Shown in pieces: positions 1 through 7,715 of a DNA stretch of 64,000 nucleotides (positions within the stretch are counted from its first letter, which is position 1; each line of letters starts with the position of its first letter). Origin of the DNA: JAWLFI01 sp964525165. Its GTDB lineage: Bacteria; Bacteroidota; Bacteroidia; Chitinophagales; Saprospiraceae. The stretch is from assembly GCA_964525165.1 (NCBI GenBank), contig CAZGGG010000008.1:1-64000 (forward strand), in the 5' to 3' direction. The notes under the pieces were generated by a model. It did no database searches. It was not told where the DNA came from and saw only the letters and a program-made list of their open reading frames with translations. The translations under genes were made by a program, and so were the position numbers.

Positions 1-2
1 TA

Positions 3-323
3 GCTTTCAACGATGCAGCAGAATGGAGCTCAAAAGTCCGGCATGCAGGCTCTGTATTCTTGGGTCACTTCAGCCCGGAGAGTGCCGGAGATTATGCCAG
101 TGGTACCAATCATACGCTACCCACACATGGATATGCCCAATCATATAGTGGCTTAAATCTCCTTCATTTTTATAAATGGATCAGCTTTCAACACCTTACT
201 CAATCTGGTTTGGAATCTATTGGGCCGTCTGTGATTGAATTAGCAAGGGCGGAACAATTGGAAGGACATGCACAGTCCATTATTACTCGACTCAACTCAA
301 AGACCCATGAATATTCAGAATAA
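3..323 (+). CDS. hisD: Histidinol dehydrogenase, C-terminal part (5' end outside window)
   Basis: HisD oxidises L-histidinol to L-histidine in two NAD-dependent steps, the last reactions of histidine synthesis in the cytoplasm. Only about 106 C-terminal residues are present; the reading frame is open to the window edge. The conserved stretch GSVFLGHFSPESAGDYASGT, followed by NHTLPTHGYAQSYSGL, is the family's C-terminal active-site and zinc region, including the substrate-binding His of the NHTLPT block. The stop overlaps the start of hisC by 17 bases, so the two are probably translationally coupled. The identification is firm; nothing can be said about the N-terminus. Confidence 0.95.
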   Translation, partial: AFNDAAEWSSKVRHAGSVFLGHFSPESAGDYASGTNHTLPTHGYAQSYSGLNLLHFYKWISFQHLTQSGLESIGPSVIELARAEQLEGHAQSIITRLNSKTHEYSE

Positions 324-1335
324 GATACAAGCTCATATAAAAGCGCTGAAGCCCTATTCCTCCGCAAGATCGATTTTCATCGGTCAAGATGCACAATTAT
401 TAGATGCTAATGAATGGCCTTTTGAAAGTGCCTATAATCGATATCCGGACCCCATGCAAAGAAGCTTGAAAGCAGCACTTGCTGAATTGTATTCTTGTAA
501 TGAGGAGCAACTATTGCTGGGAAATGGAAGTGACGAGCTATTGGATTTGGTGATGCGGATTTTCTGTAGCCCGGGTTCCGGATCTGTTTTAAGTTGTCCT
601 CCGACCTATGGAATGTATCAGGTAATCAGTTCGGTTCAGAACCTCACCATGGTTGAAGTCCCGCAAACCAGCACATTTGAGCTTGACCTGTTCGGAATCT
701 TTGACAAATTGGATCAGGTCGATTTAGTAGTTCTATGCAGCCCCAACAATCCAACAGGGAAAGCTATTTCGCTTCCGCAAATTAAAGATCTGTTGCGCAC
801 AGGGGTGCCGGTTCTGGTAGATGAGGCCTATGCAGAATTTAGCGAAAAGGAAAGCTGTATCTCCCTGGTAAATGAATTTCCTAACCTTATGGTAAGTCGT
901 ACGCTATCAAAATTTTACGGAATGGCTGGATTGCGGATAGGCGCACTCATTGCACATCCTGAAGTCTTGGATTGGTTAAATAGAATAAAAATGCCCTATA
1001 ATATCAGTCAGGCCAATATTGATGCAGCTTTAAAGATTTTGGGGAGCATAGATGCAGAAGAACGTTATAGAATTATCAATTATGAGCGGAAATACCTGAC
1101 GGAAGAATTATCGAGATTACCTTTCGTCGAGCAAGTATTCCCTTCAGAGGCCAACTTTCTATTGGTGCGGTTTAAAGATGCGAGTTCGGTCTTTCGTTTT
1201 TTAAAAGACCATAACATTATCACACGTGATCGATCACAAGAAATGCATTGCCATCAATGCTTGCGCATCAGTGTAGGCACTGAACAACAAAATCAACAAC
1301 TGATGACCACTTTAAAATCCTTTTCAAATGAGTAA
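307..1335 (+). CDS. hisC: Histidinol-phosphate aminotransferase
   Basis: PLP-dependent class I/II aminotransferase that makes histidinol phosphate from imidazole acetol phosphate and glutamate. The 342-residue length is normal for the family. Visible features are the N-terminal LDANEWPF substrate segment, LCSPNNPTG, DEAYAEF (the PLP-ring Asp) and TLSKFYGMAGLRIG, whose Lys (about residue 202) forms the Schiff base. I chose the ATG at 307 over an in-frame upstream ATG at 268 because the protein then starts MNIQNKIQAHIK, as relatives do, and the overlap with hisD is shorter. It overlaps hisB by 8 bases within the his operon. Confidence 0.95.
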   Translation: MNIQNKIQAHIKALKPYSSARSIFIGQDAQLLDANEWPFESAYNRYPDPMQRSLKAALAELYSCNEEQLLLGNGSDELLDLVMRIFCSPGSGSVLSCPPTYGMYQVISSVQNLTMVEVPQTSTFELDLFGIFDKLDQVDLVVLCSPNNPTGKAISLPQIKDLLRTGVPVLVDEAYAEFSEKESCISLVNEFPNLMVSRTLSKFYGMAGLRIGALIAHPEVLDWLNRIKMPYNISQANIDAALKILGSIDAEERYRIINYERKYLTEELSRLPFVEQVFPSEANFLLVRFKDASSVFRFLKDHNIITRDRSQEMHCHQCLRISVGTEQQNQQLMTTLKSFSNE

Positions 1336-2434
1336 TAAGATATTATTTATTGACAGAGATGGCACTATAGTCAAGGAGCCTTTAGAAGACCAGCAGCTAG
1401 ACCTGTATGAGAAGTTTGAATTTCTTCCGGGTGTCATTACCTATCTAGCTAAAATTGTCGAAGAGTTCAACTATCAATTGGTAATGGTCACCAATCAGGA
1501 TGGATTGGGAACCGATTCCTTTCCTTATGAAGATTTTATCGGGCCGCATGAGCTGATGTTGAAAATATTGGAAGGGGAGGGGATCCAATTTCAAGAAATA
1601 TTAATAGATGACTCTTTTGGTCATAAGCCATCTCCCAATCGGAAGCCTGCATTAGGCTTAGTGCAACACTATCTCAATCCTGCTTTCGATTTAGAGCACT
1701 CTTTTGTGATTGGAGATCGGATGACCGATATGCAATTTGCTAAGCATTTAGGTTGTCAGGGAGTTTTAATTCATGAGGGGATCCCTAAGTCTTCGTCCGA
1801 TCCCTCCTTTGTACAAGTCAAAGATTGGGCGGCTATCTATGAATATTTGTGGCAAAAGGAAAGAAGTGCGATCATCCAAAGAGTTACACGGGAAACTACC
1901 GTAGAACTGTCCCTAGTGCTGGACGGTAAAGGAAGGGGCAACATTGATACAGGGCTTACATTTTTTGATCATATGTTGGAACAGCTGGTGAAACATGCAG
2001 CTTTAGATTTAGAACTCCGATGTAAAGGTGATCTAGAGGTTGATGAACATCACACTATAGAAGATGTCGCTTTAAGTCTGGGGGCGGCTTTTGCGGAAGC
2101 GTTTCAAAATAAAAGAGGTATTCAAAGATATGGGTTCATGCTTCCGATGGATGATGCCTTAACTTCTGTGGCCATAGATATCGGTGGACGTCCTTGGCTA
2201 CAATGGGCGCTTTCATTCGAAAGAGAGTATATCGGAGACTTTCCGACTGAAATGGCCTATCATTTCTTTAAATCATTGGCAGATGAAGCCAAATGGAATA
2301 TTTCTATAAAGGCTGCAGGAGCGAATGAACATCATAAAATTGAGTCGGTTTTTAAAGCTTTTGCGAGGAGTATCGCCATGGCAAAAAAGCAAGAACGTGG
2401 ACAGGGATTACCTACAACAAAAGGAGTGTTATAA
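1328..2434 (+). CDS. hisB: Bifunctional histidinol-phosphatase / imidazoleglycerol-phosphate dehydratase
   Basis: A fusion of two histidine-pathway enzymes. The N-terminal half (to about residue 170) is a HAD phosphatase: LFIDRDGTIV with nucleophile Asp9 and acid/base Asp11, then VTNQDG and the GDRMTDMQ metal loop. The C-terminal half (from about residue 178) is imidazoleglycerol-phosphate dehydratase, with the metal-binding repeats FFDHMLEQ, DEHHTIEDV, AYHFFKSL and ANEHHKIES. At 368 residues it has the length of the enterobacterial-type fusion, which is also usual in Bacteroidota. Its TAA shares an A with the ATG of hisH (TAATG), indicating tight coupling. Confidence 0.96.
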   Translation: MSNKILFIDRDGTIVKEPLEDQQLDLYEKFEFLPGVITYLAKIVEEFNYQLVMVTNQDGLGTDSFPYEDFIGPHELMLKILEGEGIQFQEILIDDSFGHKPSPNRKPALGLVQHYLNPAFDLEHSFVIGDRMTDMQFAKHLGCQGVLIHEGIPKSSSDPSFVQVKDWAAIYEYLWQKERSAIIQRVTRETTVELSLVLDGKGRGNIDTGLTFFDHMLEQLVKHAALDLELRCKGDLEVDEHHTIEDVALSLGAAFAEAFQNKRGIQRYGFMLPMDDALTSVAIDIGGRPWLQWALSFEREYIGDFPTEMAYHFFKSLADEAKWNISIKAAGANEHHKIESVFKAFARSIAMAKKQERGQGLPTTKGVL

Positions 2435-3018
2435 TGAAAGTTGGAATTATTGACTATGGAGCGGGTAATGTTCGATCTGTTCAAAATGTCTTAAATCATT
2501 TAAACGTTAAGCATACTTTGATTGAGGAGTATACTTCTTGCAATTCTTTTTCTCATATTATTTTCCCGGGAGTGGGTCATGCCGCTGCAGCTGTGAAAAA
2601 GATGCAGAACAAAGGCTTAGATCAATTAATACTCGAATCAACCATCCCAGTATTAGGTATCTGTTTAGGGCTTCAATTGATGTGTGCCTATACAGAGGAA
2701 GGGGATGTAGAAGGGCTCGGTATTTTTAATCGCTCTGTAGTGCGCTTTCCTTCTGAAGGTCCGGTTCCTCATATGGGATGGAATCAAATAGAAGGTCCTT
2801 CAGAACCTTTGTTCAAGGGGATACCGTCTTCCTCCTATTTCTACTTTGTACACTCCTATTATGTTCCATCAGAAGAAGGGGATGAGATGGTCACGCAATA
2901 TGGTGCTACCCGTTTTACTTCTGTTCTGCAGAGAGATCAATTTTATGGTTGCCAGTTTCACCCTGAAAAAAGCGGAAAAGCAGGACTTCAAATCATGCAA
3001 AACTTTTTAAAATTATGA
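2434..3018 (+). CDS. hisH: Imidazole glycerol phosphate synthase, glutaminase subunit HisH
   Basis: Class I glutamine amidotransferase that supplies ammonia to HisF for ring closure in imidazole glycerol phosphate synthesis. The 194 residues carry IIDYGAGNVRSV at the N-terminus, the nucleophile elbow GICLGLQLM (Cys77) and the His176/Glu178 pair in QFHPEKSG, a complete Cys-His-Glu triad. hisA begins inside its last codon (ATGA overlap). The catalytic partner hisF lies one gene downstream, the normal order for this operon. Confidence 0.96.
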   Translation: MKVGIIDYGAGNVRSVQNVLNHLNVKHTLIEEYTSCNSFSHIIFPGVGHAAAAVKKMQNKGLDQLILESTIPVLGICLGLQLMCAYTEEGDVEGLGIFNRSVVRFPSEGPVPHMGWNQIEGPSEPLFKGIPSSSYFYFVHSYYVPSEEGDEMVTQYGATRFTSVLQRDQFYGCQFHPEKSGKAGLQIMQNFLKL

Positions 3019-3731
3019 GGATTATTCCGGCTATAGACCTAATAGATGGTCAAATGGTGAGATTGACACAGGGGGCATTTGACAGACAAACCAGTTATTC
3101 GATGGATCCCTTGAATATGGCTCTGCAATTTCAAGAGTCAGGTTTATCGTACCTCCATTTGGTTGATTTAAGTGGTGCAAAGGCAGGAGCCTTTTCGGCC
3201 TATGAGTTGGTGAGGGAAATTTGTCAGAAGACCTCCTTGTGTTTGGATGTAGGTGGGGGACTTAAAGAAATGTCCCAAATTGAGCGACTTCTCAATGAAG
3301 GAGTGCGTCAGGTAAATATTGGCAGTAAAGCAATTCTGGAACCTCATTTTTTAAGAAAGGCCATAGATAGATTTGGATCTGAGCGCATCAATTTAAGCCT
3401 GGATATTTTTGAAGGAAAAATCGCAGTAAATGCCTGGCAAGACCGTTTGGAATCTTCCTGGTCTGAATTCTTAGCTTCTGCCATTGAAGTCGGCCTTCAA
3501 TTTGTAACGATGACAGATATTTCAAGAGATGGTATGCTCACAGGTCCTTCCTTTGAATTGTACGAACAAGTACTTTCGATCTTTCCTGAAATCAAACTGA
3601 TTGCTAGTGGAGGTGTCAGCTCTATTAATGATATTATGAAATTAAATAATATGAATATAGATGGCGTAATTGTGGGGAAAGCGATTTATGAGGGCATGGT
3701 TTCACTTGAAGTTTTAAACGATGTTGACTAA
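3015..3731 (+). CDS. hisA: ProFAR isomerase (HisA)
   Basis: A (beta-alpha)8-barrel isomerase that opens the ribose of ProFAR to give PRFAR, the HisF/HisH substrate. It reads MRIIPAIDLIDGQMVRLTQG, with catalytic Asp8; the second catalytic Asp lies in TDISRDGMLTGP. Phosphate-binding loops LDVGGGL, NIGSKAI, IASGGVSS and IVGKAIYEG are all present. The 238-residue length is typical. It overlaps hisH by 4 bases and hisF by 11 bases. Confidence 0.96.
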   Translation: MRIIPAIDLIDGQMVRLTQGAFDRQTSYSMDPLNMALQFQESGLSYLHLVDLSGAKAGAFSAYELVREICQKTSLCLDVGGGLKEMSQIERLLNEGVRQVNIGSKAILEPHFLRKAIDRFGSERINLSLDIFEGKIAVNAWQDRLESSWSEFLASAIEVGLQFVTMTDISRDGMLTGPSFELYEQVLSIFPEIKLIASGGVSSINDIMKLNNMNIDGVIVGKAIYEGMVSLEVLNDVD

Positions 3732-4482
3732 AAGAATTATTGCCTGTTTGGATGTCAAAGAGGGCAGAACAGTGAAAGGGGTGAATTTTAAAAATCTCAG
3801 AGATACCGGAGATCCTGTCGCTTTAGCACGCAAATATTCCAACGAAGGTATTGACGAATTGGTTTTCTTGGACATTTCAGCAACTCAGGAAGGACGGTCG
3901 ACTATGTTGCATTGGGTAGAGGAAGTTGCCGAAGCGATTCAGATTCCATTTTGTGTAGGCGGAGGTGTCAAAGATGTGGAGGGCGCGCGACAGTTGCTTC
4001 GTGCCGGAGCGGATAAGGTAGCTATTAATTCTGCAGCGATTTTAAGACCCGAGGTGCTGGAGGAGCTGAGTGGTGAGCTGGGGGAACAATGTGTGGTTTT
4101 GGCTGTGGATGCAAAATATGAAGATGCCCAATGGCGCGTCTATCGTTCAGGAGGTTCTATCAAAACGAATCTTGAGTTAATGGAATGGTGTCAAGTAGCT
4201 GTCTCTAAAGGTGTTGGAGAGATTCTGTTTACCTCTATGGATCATGATGGAATGCAACAAGGTTTTGCATTGAAAGCTTTGCGAGAACTAAGTGCTCATT
4301 GTGCTGTTCCAATTATTGCTTCGGGAGGGGGAGGATCTATAAAAGATTTTAGAAATTTGTTCAAGGAGACTGAAGTGTCAGCCGGTCTGGCGGCAAGTAT
4401 CTTTCATGACGCTATGGTTGAAATAGCAGACTTGAAATACGAATTACATAAAAGTGGACTAACTATAAGAATATCATTATGA
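3721..4482 (+). CDS. hisF: Imidazole glycerol phosphate synthase, cyclase subunit HisF
   Basis: A (beta-alpha)8-barrel cyclase that uses ammonia channelled from HisH to turn PRFAR into imidazole glycerol phosphate and AICAR. The two catalytic aspartates are where the family has them: Asp11 in IACLDVKEGRTVKGVNF and Asp130 in LAVDAKYED. Phosphate loops CVGGGVKDV, AINSAAI, TSMDHDG and IASGGGGS are intact. The 253-residue length is standard. It starts inside the end of hisA and ends in an ATGA overlap with hisI/E, so all distal his genes look translationally coupled. Confidence 0.96.
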   Translation: MLTKRIIACLDVKEGRTVKGVNFKNLRDTGDPVALARKYSNEGIDELVFLDISATQEGRSTMLHWVEEVAEAIQIPFCVGGGVKDVEGARQLLRAGADKVAINSAAILRPEVLEELSGELGEQCVVLAVDAKYEDAQWRVYRSGGSIKTNLELMEWCQVAVSKGVGEILFTSMDHDGMQQGFALKALRELSAHCAVPIIASGGGGSIKDFRNLFKETEVSAGLAASIFHDAMVEIADLKYELHKSGLTIRISL

Positions 4483-5054
4483 GCAATAAACTAATTCCGG
4501 CAATCATCCAAGATGTTGAAACGTCCAAAGTTTTGATGTTGGGCTATATGAATGATGAATCCATTGAACAGACCATTCAGACAGGAAATGTGACCTTTTA
4601 CAGTCGTTCCAAAGACCGTTTATGGATGAAAGGTGAAGAAAGCGGAAATGTATTGCGAGTGGTCAGCATGGACTTGGATTGCGATCGCGATACTTATCTC
4701 ATTAAAGTGTATCCTGCCGGTCCTGTGTGCCATCAAGGAACCGATACCTGCTGGGGAGAAGAAAATAAAGCTTCTTATGGATTTCTTTCTTTATTGGAGC
4801 AAACGATAGATGAAAGAATTCAAAATCCGTCACAGGATTCATATGTCTCAGGTTTATATCAAGAAGGGATTCAAAGAATAGCTCAGAAAGTGGGAGAGGA
4901 GGCTGTAGAGACGGTGTTGGAAATGAATGATGCCAGCGGAGAACGATTGTTATCCGAATCAGCGGATCTTATTTTTCATCTACTTTTATTATTGAAGGCA
5001 AAAGGATTTGGACTTGAAGATGTCGTGAATATGCTTCAACATCGTGCAGAGTAG
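4479..5054 (+). CDS. hisI: Bifunctional phosphoribosyl-AMP cyclohydrolase / phosphoribosyl-ATP pyrophosphatase
   Basis: A fusion (HisIE) for the second and third steps of histidine synthesis. The N-terminal domain (about residues 1-100) is the cyclohydrolase, with VLMLGYMN, TFYSRSKDRLWMKGE, the metal-binding DLDCDRD and the zinc segment CHQGTDTCW. The C-terminal domain (about 105-191) is the MazG-like pyrophosphohydrolase, with QKVGEEAVETV and ADLIFHLLLLL. The 191-residue length fits the fused form. It is the last gene of the operon and ends 11 bases from a convergent gene, with no obvious terminator between them. Confidence 0.95.
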   Translation: MSNKLIPAIIQDVETSKVLMLGYMNDESIEQTIQTGNVTFYSRSKDRLWMKGEESGNVLRVVSMDLDCDRDTYLIKVYPAGPVCHQGTDTCWGEENKASYGFLSLLEQTIDERIQNPSQDSYVSGLYQEGIQRIAQKVGEEAVETVLEMNDASGERLLSESADLIFHLLLLLKAKGFGLEDVVNMLQHRAE

Positions 5055-5065
5055 GCATTAACAAT

Positions 5066-6175
5066 TTATGGGAACAGATCCCAACGATAAATCTTGGCAA
5101 GCCCGTTGTGCTGGACCGCAAAGACACTTTCTTTGATGGGGATTCGCTGGTCTAGATAGAGTAGGTTGTAAACGATCAAATCATTGGTTCGGTATTCTCC
5201 CCAAGGATATTTGGAGTAGTCATGATCATATCCGGTTTCATCGCTAACGATATTAGGATTTGATTCTATCCGTAAGAGTTGTTGCATGCTGGTTTCCACA
5301 TGGGGAACGACCTGTAGTTGCTCTCCAATCCTCGGTCCATAGACAGATTCAAGAAACAATTGAGACCAAAATGATTCTGTACGACGGTCAAAAGCCAGCA
5401 AATTATTATTGTAAATAGATCCTGTGACACCGAATTCATCACCATTTTCACGTAACCAAACCTTGGCACTATTGGTCAATGTCGTATAGCTCACGCAAAT
5501 GGGAATACCACCGCAAATGTCATTGATGGTTTCATGCCAATACATAATCTTTTTAGGGTACACCTTTAATTCACCATTGATACGGACACAAATCACTTCA
5601 TCTTGAATATCTAAGTAGAATTCTTGATCCGGTCGTTGCTTGATCAAACTATACCGAATAAAATTTGGCGATGACAAAGATTTGATATTATCAAAGAAAT
5701 TACCTTGATCTAAGCCATTTAGAGGCACTGACCATTTTAAACTACTGTCTCTTTCTACAACCACGGATTCAGAACCCTGACCAAAAATATCAATGCCCGG
5801 GAAACTGGATGTAAATAGAAAACTGTATCCAAATCCGCAGTTCACCGCCTCCAATTGTTGTCCTGCTTCAGGTCCGTAAATGATGGTGCCGAAAATGTCA
5901 TAGCCATTGCCAAACTGATCTTCCATGATGATGGGGAAATCGCTTTGTACTGCCTCAAAGAGACGAAGCTCTGAAGCAAGCTTAGCTTTAAAGGCTGTAA
6001 TGAAATCGAAATTTTGACTACCGGCAATGATGACGGGATATCCATTAAAATCTTCCGATATTAACCTTATGTTTTCCTGCTCCCGCGTATTTGAGTGTGG
6101 TCCAATAGTCGAACTATTTTCTCCGCAGGATAGAAAAACAATGAGCGATAGAAATAGGATGATCCGATTGCGCAT
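5066..6175 (-). CDS. DUF3179 family lipoprotein
   Basis: A DUF3179 protein of unknown biochemical function. The first residues MRNRIILFLSLIVFLSCGEN form a lipoprotein signal peptide with lipobox LSCG, so it is probably membrane-anchored on the periplasmic side. Typical family blocks follow in the C-terminal half: MYWHETIND, CVSYTTLTNSAKVW and FGVTGSIYNNNLLAFDR. The frame extends 12 codons upstream, but the ATG at 6175 puts the signal peptide at the N-terminus and was preferred; 369 residues result. It converges on the his operon. Family membership is confident; the role is unknown. Confidence 0.8.
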   Translation of the reverse strand: MRNRIILFLSLIVFLSCGENSSTIGPHSNTREQENIRLISEDFNGYPVIIAGSQNFDFITAFKAKLASELRLFEAVQSDFPIIMEDQFGNGYDIFGTIIYGPEAGQQLEAVNCGFGYSFLFTSSFPGIDIFGQGSESVVVERDSSLKWSVPLNGLDQGNFFDNIKSLSSPNFIRYSLIKQRPDQEFYLDIQDEVICVRINGELKVYPKKIMYWHETINDICGGIPICVSYTTLTNSAKVWLRENGDEFGVTGSIYNNNLLAFDRRTESFWSQLFLESVYGPRIGEQLQVVPHVETSMQQLLRIESNPNIVSDETGYDHDYSKYPWGEYRTNDLIVYNLLYLDQRIPIKESVFAVQHNGLAKIYRWDLFP

Positions 6176-6292
6176 ATTGAAAGATAAGATAATCTGAGTA
6201 TAAATGAACACCTCGATTAGAATATAATTAATATTATGTTAAATAAAGTCTGTCAGATTATAATTCACCGTATACTACTGTTTGATAAAGGA

Positions 6293-6331
6293 CACAAAAA
6301 AACCGGAAGCCTATCACTACACTCCCGGTTT
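6293..6331 (-). terminator. Rho-independent terminator after the DUF4412 gene
   Basis: On the minus strand AAACCGG and CCGGTTT (6325-6331 and 6300-6306) can pair around an 18-base loop and are followed by a run of seven or more T. It lies 24 bases past the stop of the DUF4412 gene, in the right orientation. Confidence 0.6.
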
Positions 6332-6354
6332 ATGTTGACTAAGAGAATGAAGCT

Positions 6355-7044
6355 TTAGAAGCCCATTCCTCCCATTTGTTGTAATTCTTCTTGAGACATT
6401 TCTCTATACCCTGCTTTATCGAAGTCAAACTCTGATTTGTCTACTTCCATACTGATGTTTTGTGCAGTAAAGGTCATAGACATCTGAGGCTGACTGACCG
6501 TATATTCTAAAGGAAGACCCTTTAGTTTGTCGGCTCCGGGAGCATTACGGATGACTTCTCCATCAAATGCTAAGTCTTCTGTGATATAAGTGATTAACTC
6601 CATTTCCTGTCCTTCTGCTTTAGTGGTGATGACAGCTTTATATGCATCATAACCAGCGATCTTCTTAGTTTCATTGGGAAAGTATTCGATATCCGTGCTG
6701 GCACCACTTTCGTCTTCCTCTCCGCCCATTGGCATTTTGACCATGATTTTCTGTCCCATCATGTCCATGTACATTTCACCTGTTTTTTCTTCAGGGTTCA
6801 TGACAATTTTTTGCTGCATCATCCCATTCATCATGTTCATTTTGGTCAGTTGCTTTCCATCCGCAAAAAGAACAGTCATAGATGAGCCTTTCATCATGGC
6901 TAGTTGTTGCGCCAATTGTGGATTGTCACTTGAAATTTCCGTGATTTCATAAGTTAAAGTACCTTCTTTAATCTCTTTTTGTGCAGAAACCATATTGATT
7001 GAGAAACCAATCAGAAGAAGAAATACCCATTTTAAGCTTTGCAT
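6355..7044 (-). CDS. DUF4412 domain-containing secreted protein, methionine-rich
   Basis: A 229-residue protein with a clear Sec signal peptide (MQSLKWVFLLLIGFSINMVSA, cut before QKE) and the DUF4412 fold (EGTLTYEITEIS at the start, IAGYDAYKAV and later strands). Its function is not established; it is probably periplasmic or outer-membrane-associated. Residues about 49-110 are unusually rich in methionine (MNMMNGMMQQ, MYMDMMGQKIMVKMPMGG), and the C-terminus reads MSQEELQQMGGMGF. It is a single-gene unit with its own terminator downstream. Confidence 0.75.
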   Translation of the reverse strand: MQSLKWVFLLLIGFSINMVSAQKEIKEGTLTYEITEISSDNPQLAQQLAMMKGSSMTVLFADGKQLTKMNMMNGMMQQKIVMNPEEKTGEMYMDMMGQKIMVKMPMGGEEDESGASTDIEYFPNETKKIAGYDAYKAVITTKAEGQEMELITYITEDLAFDGEVIRNAPGADKLKGLPLEYTVSQPQMSMTFTAQNISMEVDKSEFDFDKAGYREMSQEELQQMGGMGF

Positions 7045-7149
7045 GTAATTATAGTTTTGTGAGTAAACATTTACTGTAAATATACACTCTGACAGATATA
7101 AAGTTGTAGAACTTATACGAATTCAAGTGAATCATAGAGATAAGTAACA

Positions 7150-7686
7150 TTATCCCGGCCAAGTACCCATATGTATGCGGTATAATTCTGTCGTATTCCA
7201 TGCATCCCAATATGCTCGGTGATGTTGTCCTTCAAACTCAATACCTTCATACTGCAGGGCTTTTTTCAATCCTACTGTGTGATTAAGGCCATGAAACATA
7301 GCGTAGCTTTTTTTCAAATCTAGATGTCTTGGAATCCAATGTGTATCTATCTCATGTTGGTCACAGTCGGCTTTTAAGAATTTTTCATCCTTATGTCCCC
7401 ATGCAATAAAAAGGAGTTCTTCATCCGGAAGCCAATATCGAAAATCTTCTATAATCTGGTCAAAGGTCTTGGCTCTTGAAACATCTTGTTGTTGGATGCC
7501 TGTCAATTGCTTACAGTAATTCGAAAGATAAGGAGCCAATACCGGTTGGATAAAGGATTGAAACTCTGAATCTATATCCCCATATTCATTCAATTGGAAA
7601 GCTGCAATCTCAATGATTTCTTGCTTGGAGGCAAAAGATTGACCTTCCCAGCAGGTTAATTCAAGATCGTAGACAATGCGCTTCAA
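7150..7686 (-). CDS. DEDDh 3'-5' exonuclease family protein
   Basis: A small (178-residue) RNase T / DNA polymerase III epsilon-type exonuclease, similar to the KapD/ERI-1 group with a DLExTCW start. Catalytic acidic residues are visible: Asp and Glu of YDLELTCWEG near the N-terminus, Asp of WGHKDEKFL in the middle, and His/Asp of HRAYWDAWNT near the C-terminus (DEDDh signature). The substrate, RNA or DNA, cannot be told from sequence. It follows the acyltransferase and engB genes on the same strand (29-base gap), probably as the last gene of that operon. Confidence 0.82.
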   Translation of the reverse strand: MKRIVYDLELTCWEGQSFASKQEIIEIAAFQLNEYGDIDSEFQSFIQPVLAPYLSNYCKQLTGIQQQDVSRAKTFDQIIEDFRYWLPDEELLFIAWGHKDEKFLKADCDQHEIDTHWIPRHLDLKKSYAMFHGLNHTVGLKKALQYEGIEFEGQHHRAYWDAWNTTELYRIHMGTWPG

Positions 7687-7715
7687 GTTGTTGGTTTATA
7701 GTTTGTTAGGGTGGT

